A stretch of DNA of 64,000 bases, from positions 1 to 64,000 of the forward strand of contig JAIXOX010000013.1 in assembly GCA_027486555.1 (NCBI GenBank), written 5' to 3'. Below are positions 1 through 9,473 of this stretch, in pieces. The notes beneath the pieces are model-generated. The model was not told the origin of the DNA and did not search any database. It worked only from the letters and a program-made list of their open reading frames with translations. The translations under genes were made by a program, and so were the position numbers. Position 1 is the stretch's first letter, and every line of letters starts with the position of its first letter. Source of the stretch: Comamonadaceae bacterium (GTDB lineage: Bacteria > Pseudomonadota > Gammaproteobacteria > Burkholderiales > Burkholderiaceae_C).

Positions 1-46
1 GATAGCTGTAAAACAACCGACACCTATTGACAGGTCAATCCATACC

Positions 47-236
47 AGGAGCGACGCCCTCGTCGCGAAAAGCCTTGCAGACCACCACCCATCGCCCCGG
101 GGGCGGGGCTCCCACAAAATGCATGATCCGGGGTCGTGGGTCGCACAGTCCAGCCCCTGTAGGAGCGACGCCCCCGTCGCGAAAAGCCTTGCAGACCACC
201 ACCCATCGCCCCGGGGGCGGGGCTCCTACAAAATGC
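47..236. repeat. REP-like palindromic repeats, two copies
   Basis: Two near-identical units of about 78 bases (47-124 and 158-236). Each has a left arm beginning TGTAGGAGCGACG (left end incomplete in copy 1), a middle piece reading TTGCAGACCACCACCCA, and a right arm ending GGGGCTCCTACA or GGGGCTCCCACA. Each arm can form its own small hairpin (GCGACG with CGTCGC; GCCCC with GGGGC), and the outer ends are inverted copies of each other. A partial right-arm-like piece follows near 255-285. The units lie just downstream of kynA. The same family recurs at 18.5 kb and 51.6 kb, and the arms resemble Pseudomonas/Xanthomonas REP sequences. Confidence 0.85.
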
Positions 237-294
237 ATCGTCCCTAGGGCCTTGACAAAAGGCTTGGCCCCTGGGGCGGGGATGTCATTAAATT

Positions 295-1179
295 TCACAA
301 CTGCGTGCGCAGCGTCCAGATTTCCGGGAAGAGCACGGTGTCCAGCATCTTGCGCAAATAGCTCACACCGCCGGTGCCGCCGGTGCCGCGCTTGAAACCG
401 ATCACGCGTTCCACCGTGGTCACATGCCGAAAGCGCCACAGGCGGAAGGCGTCTTCCAGATCGGTGAGTTCTTCGCCCAGTTGGTACAGGTCCCAATGTT
501 CATTGGGGTTGCGGTAGACCATGAGCCAGGCGTTCTCGACCGCAACGCTGGCCGGGTAGGGCTGACGCCAGTCGCGCTCGGTGTGGGTGCCCGGCACATT
601 CAGGCCACGGCGCTTCAAAAGGCGCAAGCACTCGTCGTACAGCGACGGCGTTTCGTAAGCCGCTTGCACGATGGCCGACAGGTCGGGGCGGTGGGCGTGC
701 GGCTGCAGCATGGCGGCGTTTTTGTTGCCCATCGCAAATTCGATGCAGCGGTATTGCCAACTCTGAAAGCCGCTCGATTGCGCCAGGTAGGGGCGGATGG
801 CGCTGTATTCGGGCGGCGTCATGGTGGCCAGCACGTCCCAAGCATGGACCAGCTGCTCCATGATGCGGCTGACGCGGGCGAGCTTTTTGAAGGCATCGGG
901 CAGTTCGTCGACCGCAATGTTGTGTATGGCTGCTTGCAGCTCGTGCAGCATCAGCTTCATCCACAGTTCGCTGGTTTGGTGCTGCACGATGAACAGCATC
1001 TCGTTGTGGTCGGGCGAGAGCGGTTGTTGCGCGTTCAGGATGGCGTCGAGCTGCAGGTAATCGCCGTAGCTCATGCGCCCGTCAAAGTCGAGCTGGGCTT
1101 TTTCTTCTTGCACGATGCGCTCGCCTGGCGCTTTGCTGGTGCTGGCCGAGTTGGAGGGGGAGAAAGGGCAGGAACTCAT
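295..1179 (-). CDS. kynA: Tryptophan 2,3-dioxygenase
   Basis: Heme enzyme that opens the indole ring of L-tryptophan to N-formylkynurenine, the first step of the kynurenine pathway, in the cytosol. The 294-residue protein has the family's [11 protein letters not shown] segment (distal His67), the SGFQSWQYR segment (Arg144 expected to bind the substrate carboxylate), His252 in [13 protein letters not shown] as the likely heme ligand, and the GTGGTGG loop. Length is normal with a short polar N-terminal extension. It is the last gene of a kynB-kynU-kynA operon, starting 10 bases after the kynU stop. REP-like repeats follow its stop. Confidence 0.95.
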   Translation of the reverse strand: MSSCPFSPSNSASTSKAPGERIVQEEKAQLDFDGRMSYGDYLQLDAILNAQQPLSPDHNEMLFIVQHQTSELWMKLMLHELQAAIHNIAVDELPDAFKKLARVSRIMEQLVHAWDVLATMTPPEYSAIRPYLAQSSGFQSWQYRCIEFAMGNKNAAMLQPHAHRPDLSAIVQAAYETPSLYDECLRLLKRRGLNVPGTHTERDWRQPYPASVAVENAWLMVYRNPNEHWDLYQLGEELTDLEDAFRLWRFRHVTTVERVIGFKRGTGGTGGVSYLRKMLDTVLFPEIWTLRTQL

Positions 1180-1189
1180 GTCAGGTCTT

Positions 1190-2476
1190 TCAGGTCACGG
1201 CGTTCTTTTGGGCAAAGCGAGCGTCTTGCCATTCACCGCTTTGCATGACCTGGACCAAGTGATCTGCAGCGTGCCACACATCGGCGTACCCGATGTACAG
1301 CGGTGTGAAGCCAAAGCGCAAGATGTCCGGGTGCTGGCCACCGTCGCCCGCCCGGAAGTCACCGATCACGCCGCGTGCGATCAGGGCTTGCACGATGGCG
1401 TAAGCACCATCTGATCGGGTCAGGCTCACTTGCGAGCCGCGCAGGGTTTCTTCAGTCGGTGTGGCAATGTCAAAGCCGTGGCCGTGCAAACGCGTGCGCA
1501 CCAGTTGCATGAACAAGCCCGTGAGCGCCAGTGATTTTTGGCGCAGCGCAGCCATGCCGCCCAGCGCTTCGGCACTCAAGAAAGCGTCCAGGCCACAGTC
1601 GAGCGCAGTCAGGCTCAAGACGGGTTGGGTGCCGCACTGGTAGCGCGTGATGCCTTGGGCGGGTTGGTAATCGGGCGTGAAGGCAAAGGGTGCGGCGTGG
1701 CCCCACCAACCGGCCAGCGGTTGCCAAAAGCGGTCGGTGTGCTTGGGGTGAACCCACACAAAAGCCGGAGCACCGGGGCCGCCGTTCAAGTATTTGTAGC
1801 CGCAGCCTACCGCAAAGTCGGCCGCCGAGCCGTTGAGGTCAACGGGCACCGCGCCCGCGCTGTGCGCCAGGTCCCACACCGTGAGGATGCCTTGCGCGTG
1901 GGCCTGTGCGGTGACGGCTTGCATGTTGTGCATGGCACCTGTGCGGTAGTTCACATGCGTGAGCATCAGCACTGCCACATCGGCTTGCAGCGCGGCGGCG
2001 ATTTCGTCGGCCTCGACCAGCTGCAGCATGAAACCGCGTTCTTTGCAAAGGGCTTCGGCGATGTAGAGGTCCGTGGGGAAGTTGCTGCGTTCGCTGACGA
2101 TTTTGGTTTTGTGTGGGTGGTCGGCCTTGGCGATGTGCAGCGCTGCGGACAACACTTTGAACAGGTTGATCGAGGTGCTGTCGGCGGCGATCACTTCGCC
2201 TGCTTGGGCACCGATGACGCGGGCGATTTTGTCGCCCACGCGCTGGGGCAGGGTGAACCAGCCTGCGGTGTTCCAGCTCTTGATCAGGTCTTGCCCCCAT
2301 TCGTGGGTGACGGCATGGGCCACGCGGGCCGGGGCGGTTTTGGGCAGCACACCCAGCGAGTTGCCGTCGAGGTAGATCACGCCAGCGGGCAGGTCAAATT
2401 GGTCACGCAACGATCGCAGCGGGTCTTGCGCGTCCAGCAGTTCGCAGTCTGGCAAGGTGGGGGTGAGGTTCATCAT
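1190..2476 (-). CDS. kynU: Kynureninase
   Basis: PLP enzyme that cleaves kynurenine to anthranilate and alanine. The 428-residue protein has the typical order: N-terminal YLDGNSLG, a central DLAHSAGA segment, and the PLP lysine in [12 protein letters not shown], followed by a C-terminal small domain. Two adjacent ATG codons (2476 and 2473) are possible starts; AGGAAC about nine bases upstream serves either. It lies 23 bases after kynB and 10 bases before kynA in one transcription unit, so the operon converts tryptophan to anthranilate. Confidence 0.95.
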   Translation of the reverse strand: MMNLTPTLPDCELLDAQDPLRSLRDQFDLPAGVIYLDGNSLGVLPKTAPARVAHAVTHEWGQDLIKSWNTAGWFTLPQRVGDKIARVIGAQAGEVIAADSTSINLFKVLSAALHIAKADHPHKTKIVSERSNFPTDLYIAEALCKERGFMLQLVEADEIAAALQADVAVLMLTHVNYRTGAMHNMQAVTAQAHAQGILTVWDLAHSAGAVPVDLNGSAADFAVGCGYKYLNGGPGAPAFVWVHPKHTDRFWQPLAGWWGHAAPFAFTPDYQPAQGITRYQCGTQPVLSLTALDCGLDAFLSAEALGGMAALRQKSLALTGLFMQLVRTRLHGHGFDIATPTEETLRGSQVSLTRSDGAYAIVQALIARGVIGDFRAGDGGQHPDILRFGFTPLYIGYADVWHAADHLVQVMQSGEWQDARFAQKNAVT

Positions 2477-2499
2477 GGAGGCTTGTTCCTGAATGGTTT

Positions 2500-3126
2500 T
2501 TAAAGTTCGCGCAAGACCGCACGTACGGGGCTGGCGTCGGCGGTCATGAGTTTGAGGGGCAGGGCGATCAGCTCGTAATCGCCCTCGGGTACGTCGTCAA
2601 GCAGCAGGTTTTCCAGCACGCGCAAGCCGCGTTGGCGGATCACCTGGTGGCTGGGCAGTTGCTTGCTGTCTGCCGGGTCGATGCTGGCGCTGTCGGTGCC
2701 GATCAGCAACACGCCCAGGTCGGCCAGGTGCTGCACGCAGGCGGGGTCAAAGCCGGTGAGCTGGGTGTCGAACTGCGCGAGTGAAAACTGGCGGTAAGTG
2801 CGCACCAGTACCCGTGGGGGCAGCTCGGCCAGCGCGTGTTGCAAGTGCCCAAGGGTGATCAGCGGGCTGGCGTTGAGCGCATGGATGACGCGGCAGTGGC
2901 CCAGAAAGGGCTGCAGGTCCAAAGCACCCACAGCCACACCGTGCGGGTCATAGTGCAGCGGTGCATCGGCGTGCGCGCCCACATGCGGCGACATCGTGAT
3001 CGCGCTCACGTTAACGGGGCAGGTGTCCGACAGCGTGGCAGCCCATTGCTGGGTGTAAGGCGTGTCGCCGGGAAAGACCGGGCTGTGTGCATCAACAGGT
3101 GGAGAAATATCCCAAAGTTTTTTCAT
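2500..3126 (-). CDS. kynB: Kynurenine formamidase (KynB type)
   Basis: Metal-dependent hydrolase of the cyclase family that removes the formyl group from N-formylkynurenine. The start at 3126 (MKKLWDISPPVDAHSPVFPG) gives 208 residues, the usual KynB length; an upstream ATG at 3180 would add 18 residues that do not resemble the family. The HVGAHADAPLHY segment carries the HxxxHxD metal-binding motif. It is the first gene of the kynBUA operon. No clear regulator gene lies beside it. Confidence 0.93.
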   Translation of the reverse strand: MKKLWDISPPVDAHSPVFPGDTPYTQQWAATLSDTCPVNVSAITMSPHVGAHADAPLHYDPHGVAVGALDLQPFLGHCRVIHALNASPLITLGHLQHALAELPPRVLVRTYRQFSLAQFDTQLTGFDPACVQHLADLGVLLIGTDSASIDPADSKQLPSHQVIRQRGLRVLENLLLDDVPEGDYELIALPLKLMTADASPVRAVLREL

Positions 3127-3194
3127 GGTGAGCGAAGGTAGCACCCCCCAAAAAACCGTGGTGTCGGTTATTTCCAACACCCATCAAAAAGACT

Positions 3195-3503
3195 TCAAGG
3201 CTTCAGTGCAGGCAAGCCTTGTCGGCGGCGCGCTTGTTCGCAGGCAGGGCTGCCTTCTTCAAACTCCCGGCAGGGCGAGGGCCGCCATTCGTAAATGCCG
3301 CAAATCGCTTTTTCGCCCGTTTTGCCATAGAGCGCGGCGCAGCGGGGTGGGCTGTGGTCGGTGCCGCGCATGCGGCAGGTGCGCTCGGTGATGGGCGAAG
3401 CCAGCCCCGCGGGCACATCGCCGCCGCTTTCTTCGTATTCGTAAACGGAAAAATCCACCCGAAAGCTCACGCAGCATGCGCCGCAGGTGGTGCAGTTGGA
3501 CAT
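3195..3503 (-). CDS. YkgJ-family cysteine cluster protein
   Basis: Small 102-residue protein starting with the CTTCGACC cluster (CxxCxxCC) and containing further cysteines in the middle (TCRMRG, RCAALYG, AICGIYEWRPSPCREFE). This is the YkgJ / putative zinc- or iron-binding cysteine cluster family; the biochemical role of the family is not established. It lies 69 bases upstream of kynB on the same strand but is probably its own unit. Confidence 0.85.
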   Translation of the reverse strand: MSNCTTCGACCVSFRVDFSVYEYEESGGDVPAGLASPITERTCRMRGTDHSPPRCAALYGKTGEKAICGIYEWRPSPCREFEEGSPACEQARRRQGLPALKP

Positions 3504-3521
3504 GGGGTGAATTTAGGGATG

Positions 3522-3613
3522 GACCCCGGATCAAGTCCGGGGTGACAGGTGGTGGGGTAACAGTTGGAGCGGAGACAAGGTTTTGTCATACCGGGCTTGA
3601 CCCGGTATCCATG
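3522..3613. repeat. Pair of short palindromic repeats
   Basis: Two hairpin-forming units: CCCCGGA-TCAAG-TCCGGGG followed by TGACA (3524-3547), and TGTCA then TACCGGG-CTTGA-CCCGGTA followed by TCCATG (3584-3613). They face each other with the TGACA/TGTCA ends inward. A second inverted pair of the same family lies at 40.46-40.56 kb. They fill most of the gap between the YkgJ gene and argF. Confidence 0.75.
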
Positions 3614-3653
3614 AACCCTGAAGTCACGGAGCCGGTATCGTGCCCGGGTGAGA

Positions 3654-4592
3654 TCAGGCTTGGACGCGACCCAGCAGCAAAAACTCCATCAGCGCTTTTT
3701 GCACATGCAATCGGTTTTCAGCCTCGTCCCAGATGACCGACTGCGGCCCGTCGAGGACTTCGGCGCTGACTTCTTCGCCTCGGTGAGCGGGCAGACAGTG
3801 CATGAACAGGGCGTCGGGCTGGGCCACTTGCATCATGGCTTCGTCCACGCACCAGTCGGCAAAGTCTTTTTTGCGGGCCTCGTTTTCAGCCTCGTAGCCC
3901 ATGCTGGTCCACACGTCGGTGGTGACCAAGTCGGCACCTCTGCAAGCGTCTTCGGGGTCTTTGAAGATTTTGTAGCTGTCGGCGCTGCGCAAACCGGCCA
4001 CGGCCTGATCGACTTCGTAGCCGCTGGGCGTGCTCAGGTGGAGTGTGAAGCCCAGCAACTCGGCCGCCTGCAGCCAGGTGTTGGCCATGTTGTTGCCATC
4101 GCCCACCCAAGCCACCACCTTGCCTGCGATCGAACCCCGGTGCTCGATGTAGGTGAAGATGTCGGCCAGGATCTGGCAAGGGTGGTATTCGTTGGTCAGG
4201 CCATTGATGACCGGTACACGCGAATGCGAGGCAAAGCGCACGATCTTGTCTTGGCCGTAGGTGCGGATCATGACGATGTCGGTCATGCGGCTGATCACGC
4301 GGGCGCTGTCTTCGATGGGCTCGGAACGCCCCAATTGGCTGTCGCCCGTGGTCAGGTGCACCACCGAGCCGCCGAGTTGGTACATGCCCGCTTCAAAGCT
4401 CACGCGGGTGCGGGTGCTGGCTTTTTCAAAGATCATGGCCAGTGTGCGGTCGGCCAGGGGGTGGTATTTTTCGTATGCCTTGAACTTGCGCTTGATCTCG
4501 GCGGCACGGGCAAATACATGCGCGTACTCATCGGCCGTGAGATCACTGAATTGCAGGTAGTGCCGAACGGCCGCTGGGGTGGATGCACTCAT
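3654..4592 (-). CDS. argF: Ornithine carbamoyltransferase
   Basis: Makes citrulline from ornithine and carbamoyl phosphate in arginine synthesis. The 312-residue protein has the carbamoyl phosphate motif STRTR, the middle region with HPCQILAD, and the catalytic cysteine in MHCLPAHRGEE near the C-terminus. Its start overlaps the end of argD by four bases (ATGA), so the two are translationally coupled. Confidence 0.96.
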   Translation of the reverse strand: MSASTPAAVRHYLQFSDLTADEYAHVFARAAEIKRKFKAYEKYHPLADRTLAMIFEKASTRTRVSFEAGMYQLGGSVVHLTTGDSQLGRSEPIEDSARVISRMTDIVMIRTYGQDKIVRFASHSRVPVINGLTNEYHPCQILADIFTYIEHRGSIAGKVVAWVGDGNNMANTWLQAAELLGFTLHLSTPSGYEVDQAVAGLRSADSYKIFKDPEDACRGADLVTTDVWTSMGYEAENEARKKDFADWCVDEAMMQVAQPDALFMHCLPAHRGEEVSAEVLDGPQSVIWDEAENRLHVQKALMEFLLLGRVQA

Positions 4593-5791
4593 GGTTTTTC
4601 TGCCAAAAAGGTCTTGATCAAGGGCACCAGAATGGCCACGATTTCGTCGGCTTCGGCCTCGGTCAAGATGAGCGGTGGCACCAGGCGAATCACGCTGTCG
4701 GCGGTCACGCTCAACAGCAAGCCGGCTTCGGCGGCGCGGCTCCAGATGGCACCGCAGGGGCGATCGAGTTCCACGCCCAGCATCAGGCCCTGGCCACGGA
4801 TTTCCTTGACGCCTTGAACGCCAGCCAAGGCCTGTTCAAGGGCAGCCCGCAAATGGTCGCCTACCCGCGCCGCGTTGGCCATCAGGCCGTCTTTTTCCAT
4901 GATGCGGATGGTTTCAACACCGGCGCGCATGGCCAGCGGGTTGCCGCCAAAGGTGGTGCCGTGGTTGCCGGGCTGAAAGATGTGGGCGGCCTTGGGGCCA
5001 GCGACGACCGCGCCAATCGGCACGCCCGAGCCCAGACCTTTGGCCAGGGGCATCACGTCGGGCACGATGCCCGCCCACTGGTGGGCAAACCATTTGCCCG
5101 TGCGGCCCATGCCGCACTGCACCTCGTCGATCATCATGAGCCAGTCTTTTTGGTCGCACAGGGCCCGCACTTGCTGCAGGTATTCGACGCGCATGGGGTT
5201 GACGCCGCCTTCACCCTGAATGGTTTCCATGAACACGGCCACCACATTGGGGTTGCCTTCAGTGGCTTTTTTCAAGGCCTCGATGTCATTCACCGGCACC
5301 CGCAAAAAACCCTCCAGCATGGGCCCAAAACCTTTTTTGAGTTTTTCGTTGGCGGTGGCGCTCAGGGTGGCGATGCTGCGGCCGTGGAAAGCTTTTTCAT
5401 AAACCACGATTTCGGGTTTGTCGATGCCTTTGTCATGACCGAATTTGCGCGCCAGTTTGATGGCCGCTTCGTTGGCTTCCAGGCCCGTGCAGCAGAAAAA
5501 CACGTTGGTCATGCCCGACAACTCAACCAGCTTGGCCGCCAGCACTTCGGCATTGGGCACATGGAAGTAGTTGCAGCTGTGGATCATCTTGGCCAGCTGG
5601 TCTTGCAGCGCTGGCACCAAATCAGGGTGGTTGTGCCCCAGGGTGTTCACGGCAATACCGGCCAATGCGTCAAGGTATTGCTTGCCATTGACGTCCCAGA
5701 CTCGGCAACCTTGGCCATGGCTGAGTGCGATGGGCAGTCGGCCATAGGTGTTCATGGTGTGCGGTGAGGCGGCTTCAATGAAAGCGGACAT
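4589..5791 (-). CDS. argD: Acetylornithine aminotransferase
   Basis: PLP-dependent class III aminotransferase converting N-acetylglutamate semialdehyde to N-acetylornithine; members often also act on succinyldiaminopimelate semialdehyde. The 400-residue protein has the LDALAGIAVNTLGHNHP N-terminal signature, the EVQCGMGRTG segment and the PLP lysine in PLAKGLGSGVPIGA. It is first in an argD-argF operon with a four-base overlap. Confidence 0.95.
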   Translation of the reverse strand: MSAFIEAASPHTMNTYGRLPIALSHGQGCRVWDVNGKQYLDALAGIAVNTLGHNHPDLVPALQDQLAKMIHSCNYFHVPNAEVLAAKLVELSGMTNVFFCCTGLEANEAAIKLARKFGHDKGIDKPEIVVYEKAFHGRSIATLSATANEKLKKGFGPMLEGFLRVPVNDIEALKKATEGNPNVVAVFMETIQGEGGVNPMRVEYLQQVRALCDQKDWLMMIDEVQCGMGRTGKWFAHQWAGIVPDVMPLAKGLGSGVPIGAVVAGPKAAHIFQPGNHGTTFGGNPLAMRAGVETIRIMEKDGLMANAARVGDHLRAALEQALAGVQGVKEIRGQGLMLGVELDRPCGAIWSRAAEAGLLLSVTADSVIRLVPPLILTEAEADEIVAILVPLIKTFLAEKP

Positions 5792-5920
5792 GCGTGAACT
5801 CCTGAAATAAAAATCGGCCCAATGATAAGGGGCCGCAGAAACCAGATTTTAGAGGCAGAAATACCCGGCAGGTTCGGGTCACCTCAACTTGACTTTTGCG
5901 GGCAACCAGGCGGTATCAAG

Positions 5921-5932
5921 TCTTATATAAGA
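5921..5932. promoter_or_regulatory. Perfect palindrome in the argD / DUF3579 intergenic region
   Basis: TCTTATATAAGA is a perfect 12-base palindrome about 70 bases before the 6003 start and about 130 bases before argD. A -10-like TAGAAT lies directly after it (5933-5938). It looks like an operator for a dimeric regulator, but I cannot name the regulator. Confidence 0.45.
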
Positions 5933-6002
5933 TAGAATATCCGGGTAAACCAGTGGTCGGCGATCCCGAGCTCTGGACTCCACTGATTCACACCTCTATC
6001 CG

Positions 6003-6314
6003 ATGGTCTCCAACACTGCCAAAGAAGTCTTTATCCAAGGGATCACTGAGGACGGCAAGACCTTTCGGCCCAGCGACTGGGCCGAGCGTTTGGCAGGCGT
6101 CATGAGCCAGTTTCGTCCGGGTGGCGCAACGCCGGGCAGCCACCTCAGTTATTCACCATGGTGCATTCCCACTACTTTGGGGGGCATCAAATGCGTGGTC
6201 GTGCACCGCGATTTGCGCGACTACAACGTCATGGCTTGGGATTTCGCGATGAACTTTGCGCGAGACAATGGCTTGCAATTGTCCGAAGTCTGCCTGCTGC
6301 CTGATCCCGGTTGA
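6003..6314 (+). CDS. DUF3579 family protein
   Basis: 103-residue soluble protein, from MVSNTAKEVFIQGITEDG to a C-terminal VMAWDFAMNFARDNGLQ segment. It matches my memory of the DUF3579 family, which is common in Betaproteobacteria and has no settled function. The start lacks an obvious Shine-Dalgarno sequence. It is a single gene with a palindromic operator candidate upstream and a strong terminator right after it. Confidence 0.75.
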   Translation: MVSNTAKEVFIQGITEDGKTFRPSDWAERLAGVMSQFRPGGATPGSHLSYSPWCIPTTLGGIKCVVVHRDLRDYNVMAWDFAMNFARDNGLQLSEVCLLPDPG

Positions 6315-6330
6315 TGGGGGCCACACAAGA

Positions 6331-6356
6331 AAAAACCGCCCGAAGGCGGTTTTTTT
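6331..6356. terminator. Bidirectional intrinsic terminator
   Basis: Stem AAAAACCGCC, loop CGAA, stem GGCGGTTTTT, flanked by A's on one side and T's on the other. The ten-pair stem can end transcripts of the DUF3579 gene on the + strand and of rpsT on the - strand. Confidence 0.92.
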
Positions 6357-6430
6357 GTTTCGCTGACAGCGCACCCGTTTCAAACGGCGGCCAATGAGAT
6401 TTGGCCGGGCTGTTGATCTTTAAAAGCGGA

Positions 6431-6739
6431 TCAGGCTGCAGTGGCTGCAAGAGCCAAAGTCTTGACTTTGGCGCTCAGGCGGCTCTTGTCGCGAGCAGCC
6501 TTGTTTTTGTGGAAGATGCCCTTGTCGGCAATGATGTCCACCACGGCTTGCATTTTGGCAAACAATTCGGTGGCTTTGGTCTTGTCGCCTGCGACAACGG
6601 CTTTTTCGACGTTTTTCACAGCAGTGCGGTACTTGGAGCGCAGCGAAGAGTTCGCAGCGTTGATTTTGACGTCTTGACGAACGCGTTTGCGGCCTGATGC
6701 AAGACGGGGATTTTTCTTTTTGGGTTTAGCGGATGCCAT
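6431..6739 (-). CDS. rpsT: 30S ribosomal protein S20
   Basis: 102-residue basic protein of the small ribosomal subunit, binding 16S rRNA. It starts [19 protein letters not shown] and has the helical [21 protein letters not shown] core typical of S20. It is a single gene, divergent from murJ, ending at a shared terminator. Confidence 0.97.
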   Translation of the reverse strand: MASAKPKKKNPRLASGRKRVRQDVKINAANSSLRSKYRTAVKNVEKAVVAGDKTKATELFAKMQAVVDIIADKGIFHKNKAARDKSRLSAKVKTLALAATAA

Positions 6740-6950
6740 ATTTGTGTTCTTTCAATGTCTGAGGATGTTGTCAAGCGAACCCAACATTCTAGCAGATGCT
6801 CTTTTGAGCTTGGTAGCATTTTCGGCCCAGACATGAAGACCGGTCATGCCCACAGTGTGAGCCTCGCCCTGACCAGCCCAACAAATTTGCCCTTGATTGG
6901 GCTTGGATAACTGCTTTTGCGCTGCCAAGAGGCCGCTACACTCTGCCACT

Positions 6951-8516
6951 GTGAGCCTTTTACGATCTGCTTCCGTTGTGTCGATGTTGACCTTGGTTTC
7001 TCGGGTCACAGGATTGGTGCGCGAGTTGCTCATGGCTTCGATGTTTGGGGCCAGTGCCTTGACCGATGCCTTCAATGTGGCTTTTCGAATTCCCAATTTG
7101 TTTCGTCGCTTGTTTGCAGAAGGTGCATTCAGCCAGGCTTTTGTGCCCGTGTTGGCTGCCACGCGGGCTCAGCACGGTGACGACGCTACAAAGGCAGCCA
7201 TCGACAGTGTGGCCACGGCCTTGGCTTGGTCGGTGCTGGCTTTGTCCTTGCTGGGTGTCTTGGTTTCGCCTGGGTTGGTTTGGGCCTTGGCCAGTGGTCT
7301 GCAGCAAGACGCACGGGGTTACGACGCGGCTGTGAACATGACCCGCTGGATGTTTCCCTACATCGCTTTCATGTCCATGGTGGCTTTGTCGGCGGGTATC
7401 TTGAACACATGGAAGCGCTTTGCTGTGCCTGCGGCCACGCCTGTGCTGCTCAACGTCAGTGTGATTGCCGCAGCTTGGTTGCTGGCGCCTTGGTTCAGTC
7501 GCCAAGGCATAGAGGCCATTTATGCCATGCCCGTGGGCGTGATGCTGGGGGGCTTTTTGCAGCTGGCGGTGCAAATACCCGCCCTGGCCCGATTGGGTTT
7601 GCTGCCCCGCATTGGCATTCGCCCGTCTGCCATCAAGAGGGCGTGGACCAACCCCGCCACTTTGAACATCTTGCGCCTCATGGCCCCAGCTTTGTTGGGG
7701 GTGGGGGTGGCCCAGATTTCCTTGCTCATCAACACGCAGATTGCCTCGCATCTGGCCCCAGGCAGTGTGAGTTGGTTGACTTATGCGGATCGCCTGATGG
7801 AGTTTCCGACCGCCCTTTTGGGCGTGGCGCTGGGGGTGGTGTTGATGCCCCAGTTGGCCGCAGCCAAAGCCACCGGCGACGCCGATCGTTATGCGGCCAT
7901 GCTGGACTGGGGTTTGCGTCTGGTGTTGCTGCTGGCATTGCCTTGTGCGGCGGCCTTGCTGGTGTTTTCGCAGCCGCTGGTGTCGGTGCTTTACCACTAC
8001 GGCGCGTTCACCGACAAGGATGTGCAACAAACCACCTTGGCTCTGACGGGCTACGGTGTGGGCTTGCTGGGCCTGGTGGCCATCAAGGTGCTGGCTCCGG
8101 GTTATTACGCCAGTCAGGACATCCGCACACCCGTGCGCATTGCCGTGGTGGTGCTGGTGCTCACCCAAATTTTGAATGTGGTGTTGGTGCCCTATCTGGC
8201 CCACGCCGGTCTGGCGCTGTCCATTGGCTTGGGGGCATTGGTCAACGCCTTGTGGTTGCTGCTGGGTTTGCTGCGACGAGGCAGTTACAAACCGCAACCA
8301 GGATGGTGGCGTTTTGCCTTGCAGGTGTTGCTGGCGACAAGCTTGCTCTGTGCACTGCTGGCTTTTGCGGCCCATCACTTGCCTTGGGTGGCCATGCGCC
8401 AAGAAGCTTGGCTGCGCATCGCTTGGATGTTGGCCATTTTGCTGTGCTCGGCATTTCTTTATTTTGGTGTCTTGTGGGCCACAGGTGTGCGTCTCAAGGC
8501 CTTTCTCAAACGGTGA
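6951..8516 (+). CDS. murJ: Lipid II flippase MurJ
   Basis: Moves lipid II across the inner membrane for peptidoglycan synthesis. I chose the GTG at 6951 (reading MSLLRSASVVSMLTLVSRVTG), which gives 521 residues and matches the usual N-terminus; the ATG at 6897 would add residues unlike the family. The protein has about 14 hydrophobic segments and the MATE-like motifs RVTGLVRE and FRIPNLFRRLFAEGAFSQAF. It is followed after 18 bases by the SirB1 gene; the pair is common in Burkholderiales. Confidence 0.95.
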   Translation: MSLLRSASVVSMLTLVSRVTGLVRELLMASMFGASALTDAFNVAFRIPNLFRRLFAEGAFSQAFVPVLAATRAQHGDDATKAAIDSVATALAWSVLALSLLGVLVSPGLVWALASGLQQDARGYDAAVNMTRWMFPYIAFMSMVALSAGILNTWKRFAVPAATPVLLNVSVIAAAWLLAPWFSRQGIEAIYAMPVGVMLGGFLQLAVQIPALARLGLLPRIGIRPSAIKRAWTNPATLNILRLMAPALLGVGVAQISLLINTQIASHLAPGSVSWLTYADRLMEFPTALLGVALGVVLMPQLAAAKATGDADRYAAMLDWGLRLVLLLALPCAAALLVFSQPLVSVLYHYGAFTDKDVQQTTLALTGYGVGLLGLVAIKVLAPGYYASQDIRTPVRIAVVVLVLTQILNVVLVPYLAHAGLALSIGLGALVNALWLLLGLLRRGSYKPQPGWWRFALQVLLATSLLCALLAFAAHHLPWVAMRQEAWLRIAWMLAILLCSAFLYFGVLWATGVRLKAFLKR

Positions 8517-8534
8517 CTGGCGCTCGGAGTTGAC

Positions 8535-9395
8535 ATGCTTTTGAATTTATCCCCGCCCACCCCGCTCAGCTACTTTGCCAGTCTGGTGCAAAGCGATGAG
8601 CATTTTCCTTTGCTGGAGGCTGCGGCCAGTTTGGCTCAGGACGAAGAGCCTAATTTGGATGTGCAGCAGGTGCTGGACGATGTGGAGCGCTTGCTCAGGC
8701 GGGTTCAGTCACGTTTGCCCGATGACGCCGATGACTTGACCCAGTTGGCGATTTTGACCCAGGTTTTTTACCAAGACTTGGGCTTTGGGGGCAATGCCAA
8801 TGACTATTACGCGCCAGAAAACAGCTACCTGAACGATGTCCTTCGAACGCGCCGAGGTATCCCCATTTCGTTGGCGATTGTCTGGCTGGAATTGGCCCAG
8901 ACCCTGGGTTTGCAAGCGAAGGGCATTTCGTTTCCCGGTCACTTTTTGGTCAAAGTCAGCCTGCAAGGTGGTTTGGTGGTGCTGGACCCGCTCACGGGCA
9001 AATCTTTGGGCTTGGACAACTTGTCCGAACGCTTGAGCCCCTACCGAAGCCCGGCTGACAGTTCGGTAGCGGCGGACTTGGACGAGGGCGAGACGCCCTT
9101 GGGGCTTTATTTGCAAGCCTGCCCGGAACGTGACATTTTGGCGCGAATGCTGCGCAACTTGAAAGAAATTTTCAGGGCGCAAGAAGACTGGCCCCGCATG
9201 CTCCAGGTGATGGACCGTTTGGTGGTTTTGTTGCCAGAATTTTGGAGCGAGCGACGCGACCGGGGCTTGGTGCATGCCGAGTTGGGCCATGTTCACGAGG
9301 CTTTGCAGGACTTGAGGCTTTATCTGGAGGCCGTGCCCTTGGGGCCTGACACCGTGGCCTTGAGAAACCGCGTGAGCGAGCTGTCGGAACTTTGA
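8535..9395 (+). CDS. SirB1-family protein (transglutaminase-like plus TPR)
   Basis: 286 residues. The N-terminal two thirds are a transglutaminase-like SirB1 domain (LRTRRGIPISLAIVWLELA, GISFPGHFLVKV). The last third is helical with tetratricopeptide-like repeats (RDRGLVHAELGHVHEALQDL). The family's reaction is not established. A CGGAG Shine-Dalgarno sequence precedes the ATG. It is probably cotranscribed with murJ. Confidence 0.88.
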   Translation: MLLNLSPPTPLSYFASLVQSDEHFPLLEAAASLAQDEEPNLDVQQVLDDVERLLRRVQSRLPDDADDLTQLAILTQVFYQDLGFGGNANDYYAPENSYLNDVLRTRRGIPISLAIVWLELAQTLGLQAKGISFPGHFLVKVSLQGGLVVLDPLTGKSLGLDNLSERLSPYRSPADSSVAADLDEGETPLGLYLQACPERDILARMLRNLKEIFRAQEDWPRMLQVMDRLVVLLPEFWSERRDRGLVHAELGHVHEALQDLRLYLEAVPLGPDTVALRNRVSELSEL

Positions 9396-9473
9396 TTCGT
9401 GTTCTGAGGGGCCAAAAAGTGAGAACCTGAGACCCTGAACAGGGCCCAAGTTCTTCACACAAGTCGGCTATGT

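Noticed and set aside
6960..8402. 480-codon - strand frame opposite murJ
   Set aside because: Gln/His-rich antisense shadow of a hydrophobic gene; murJ motifs are clear on the + strand.
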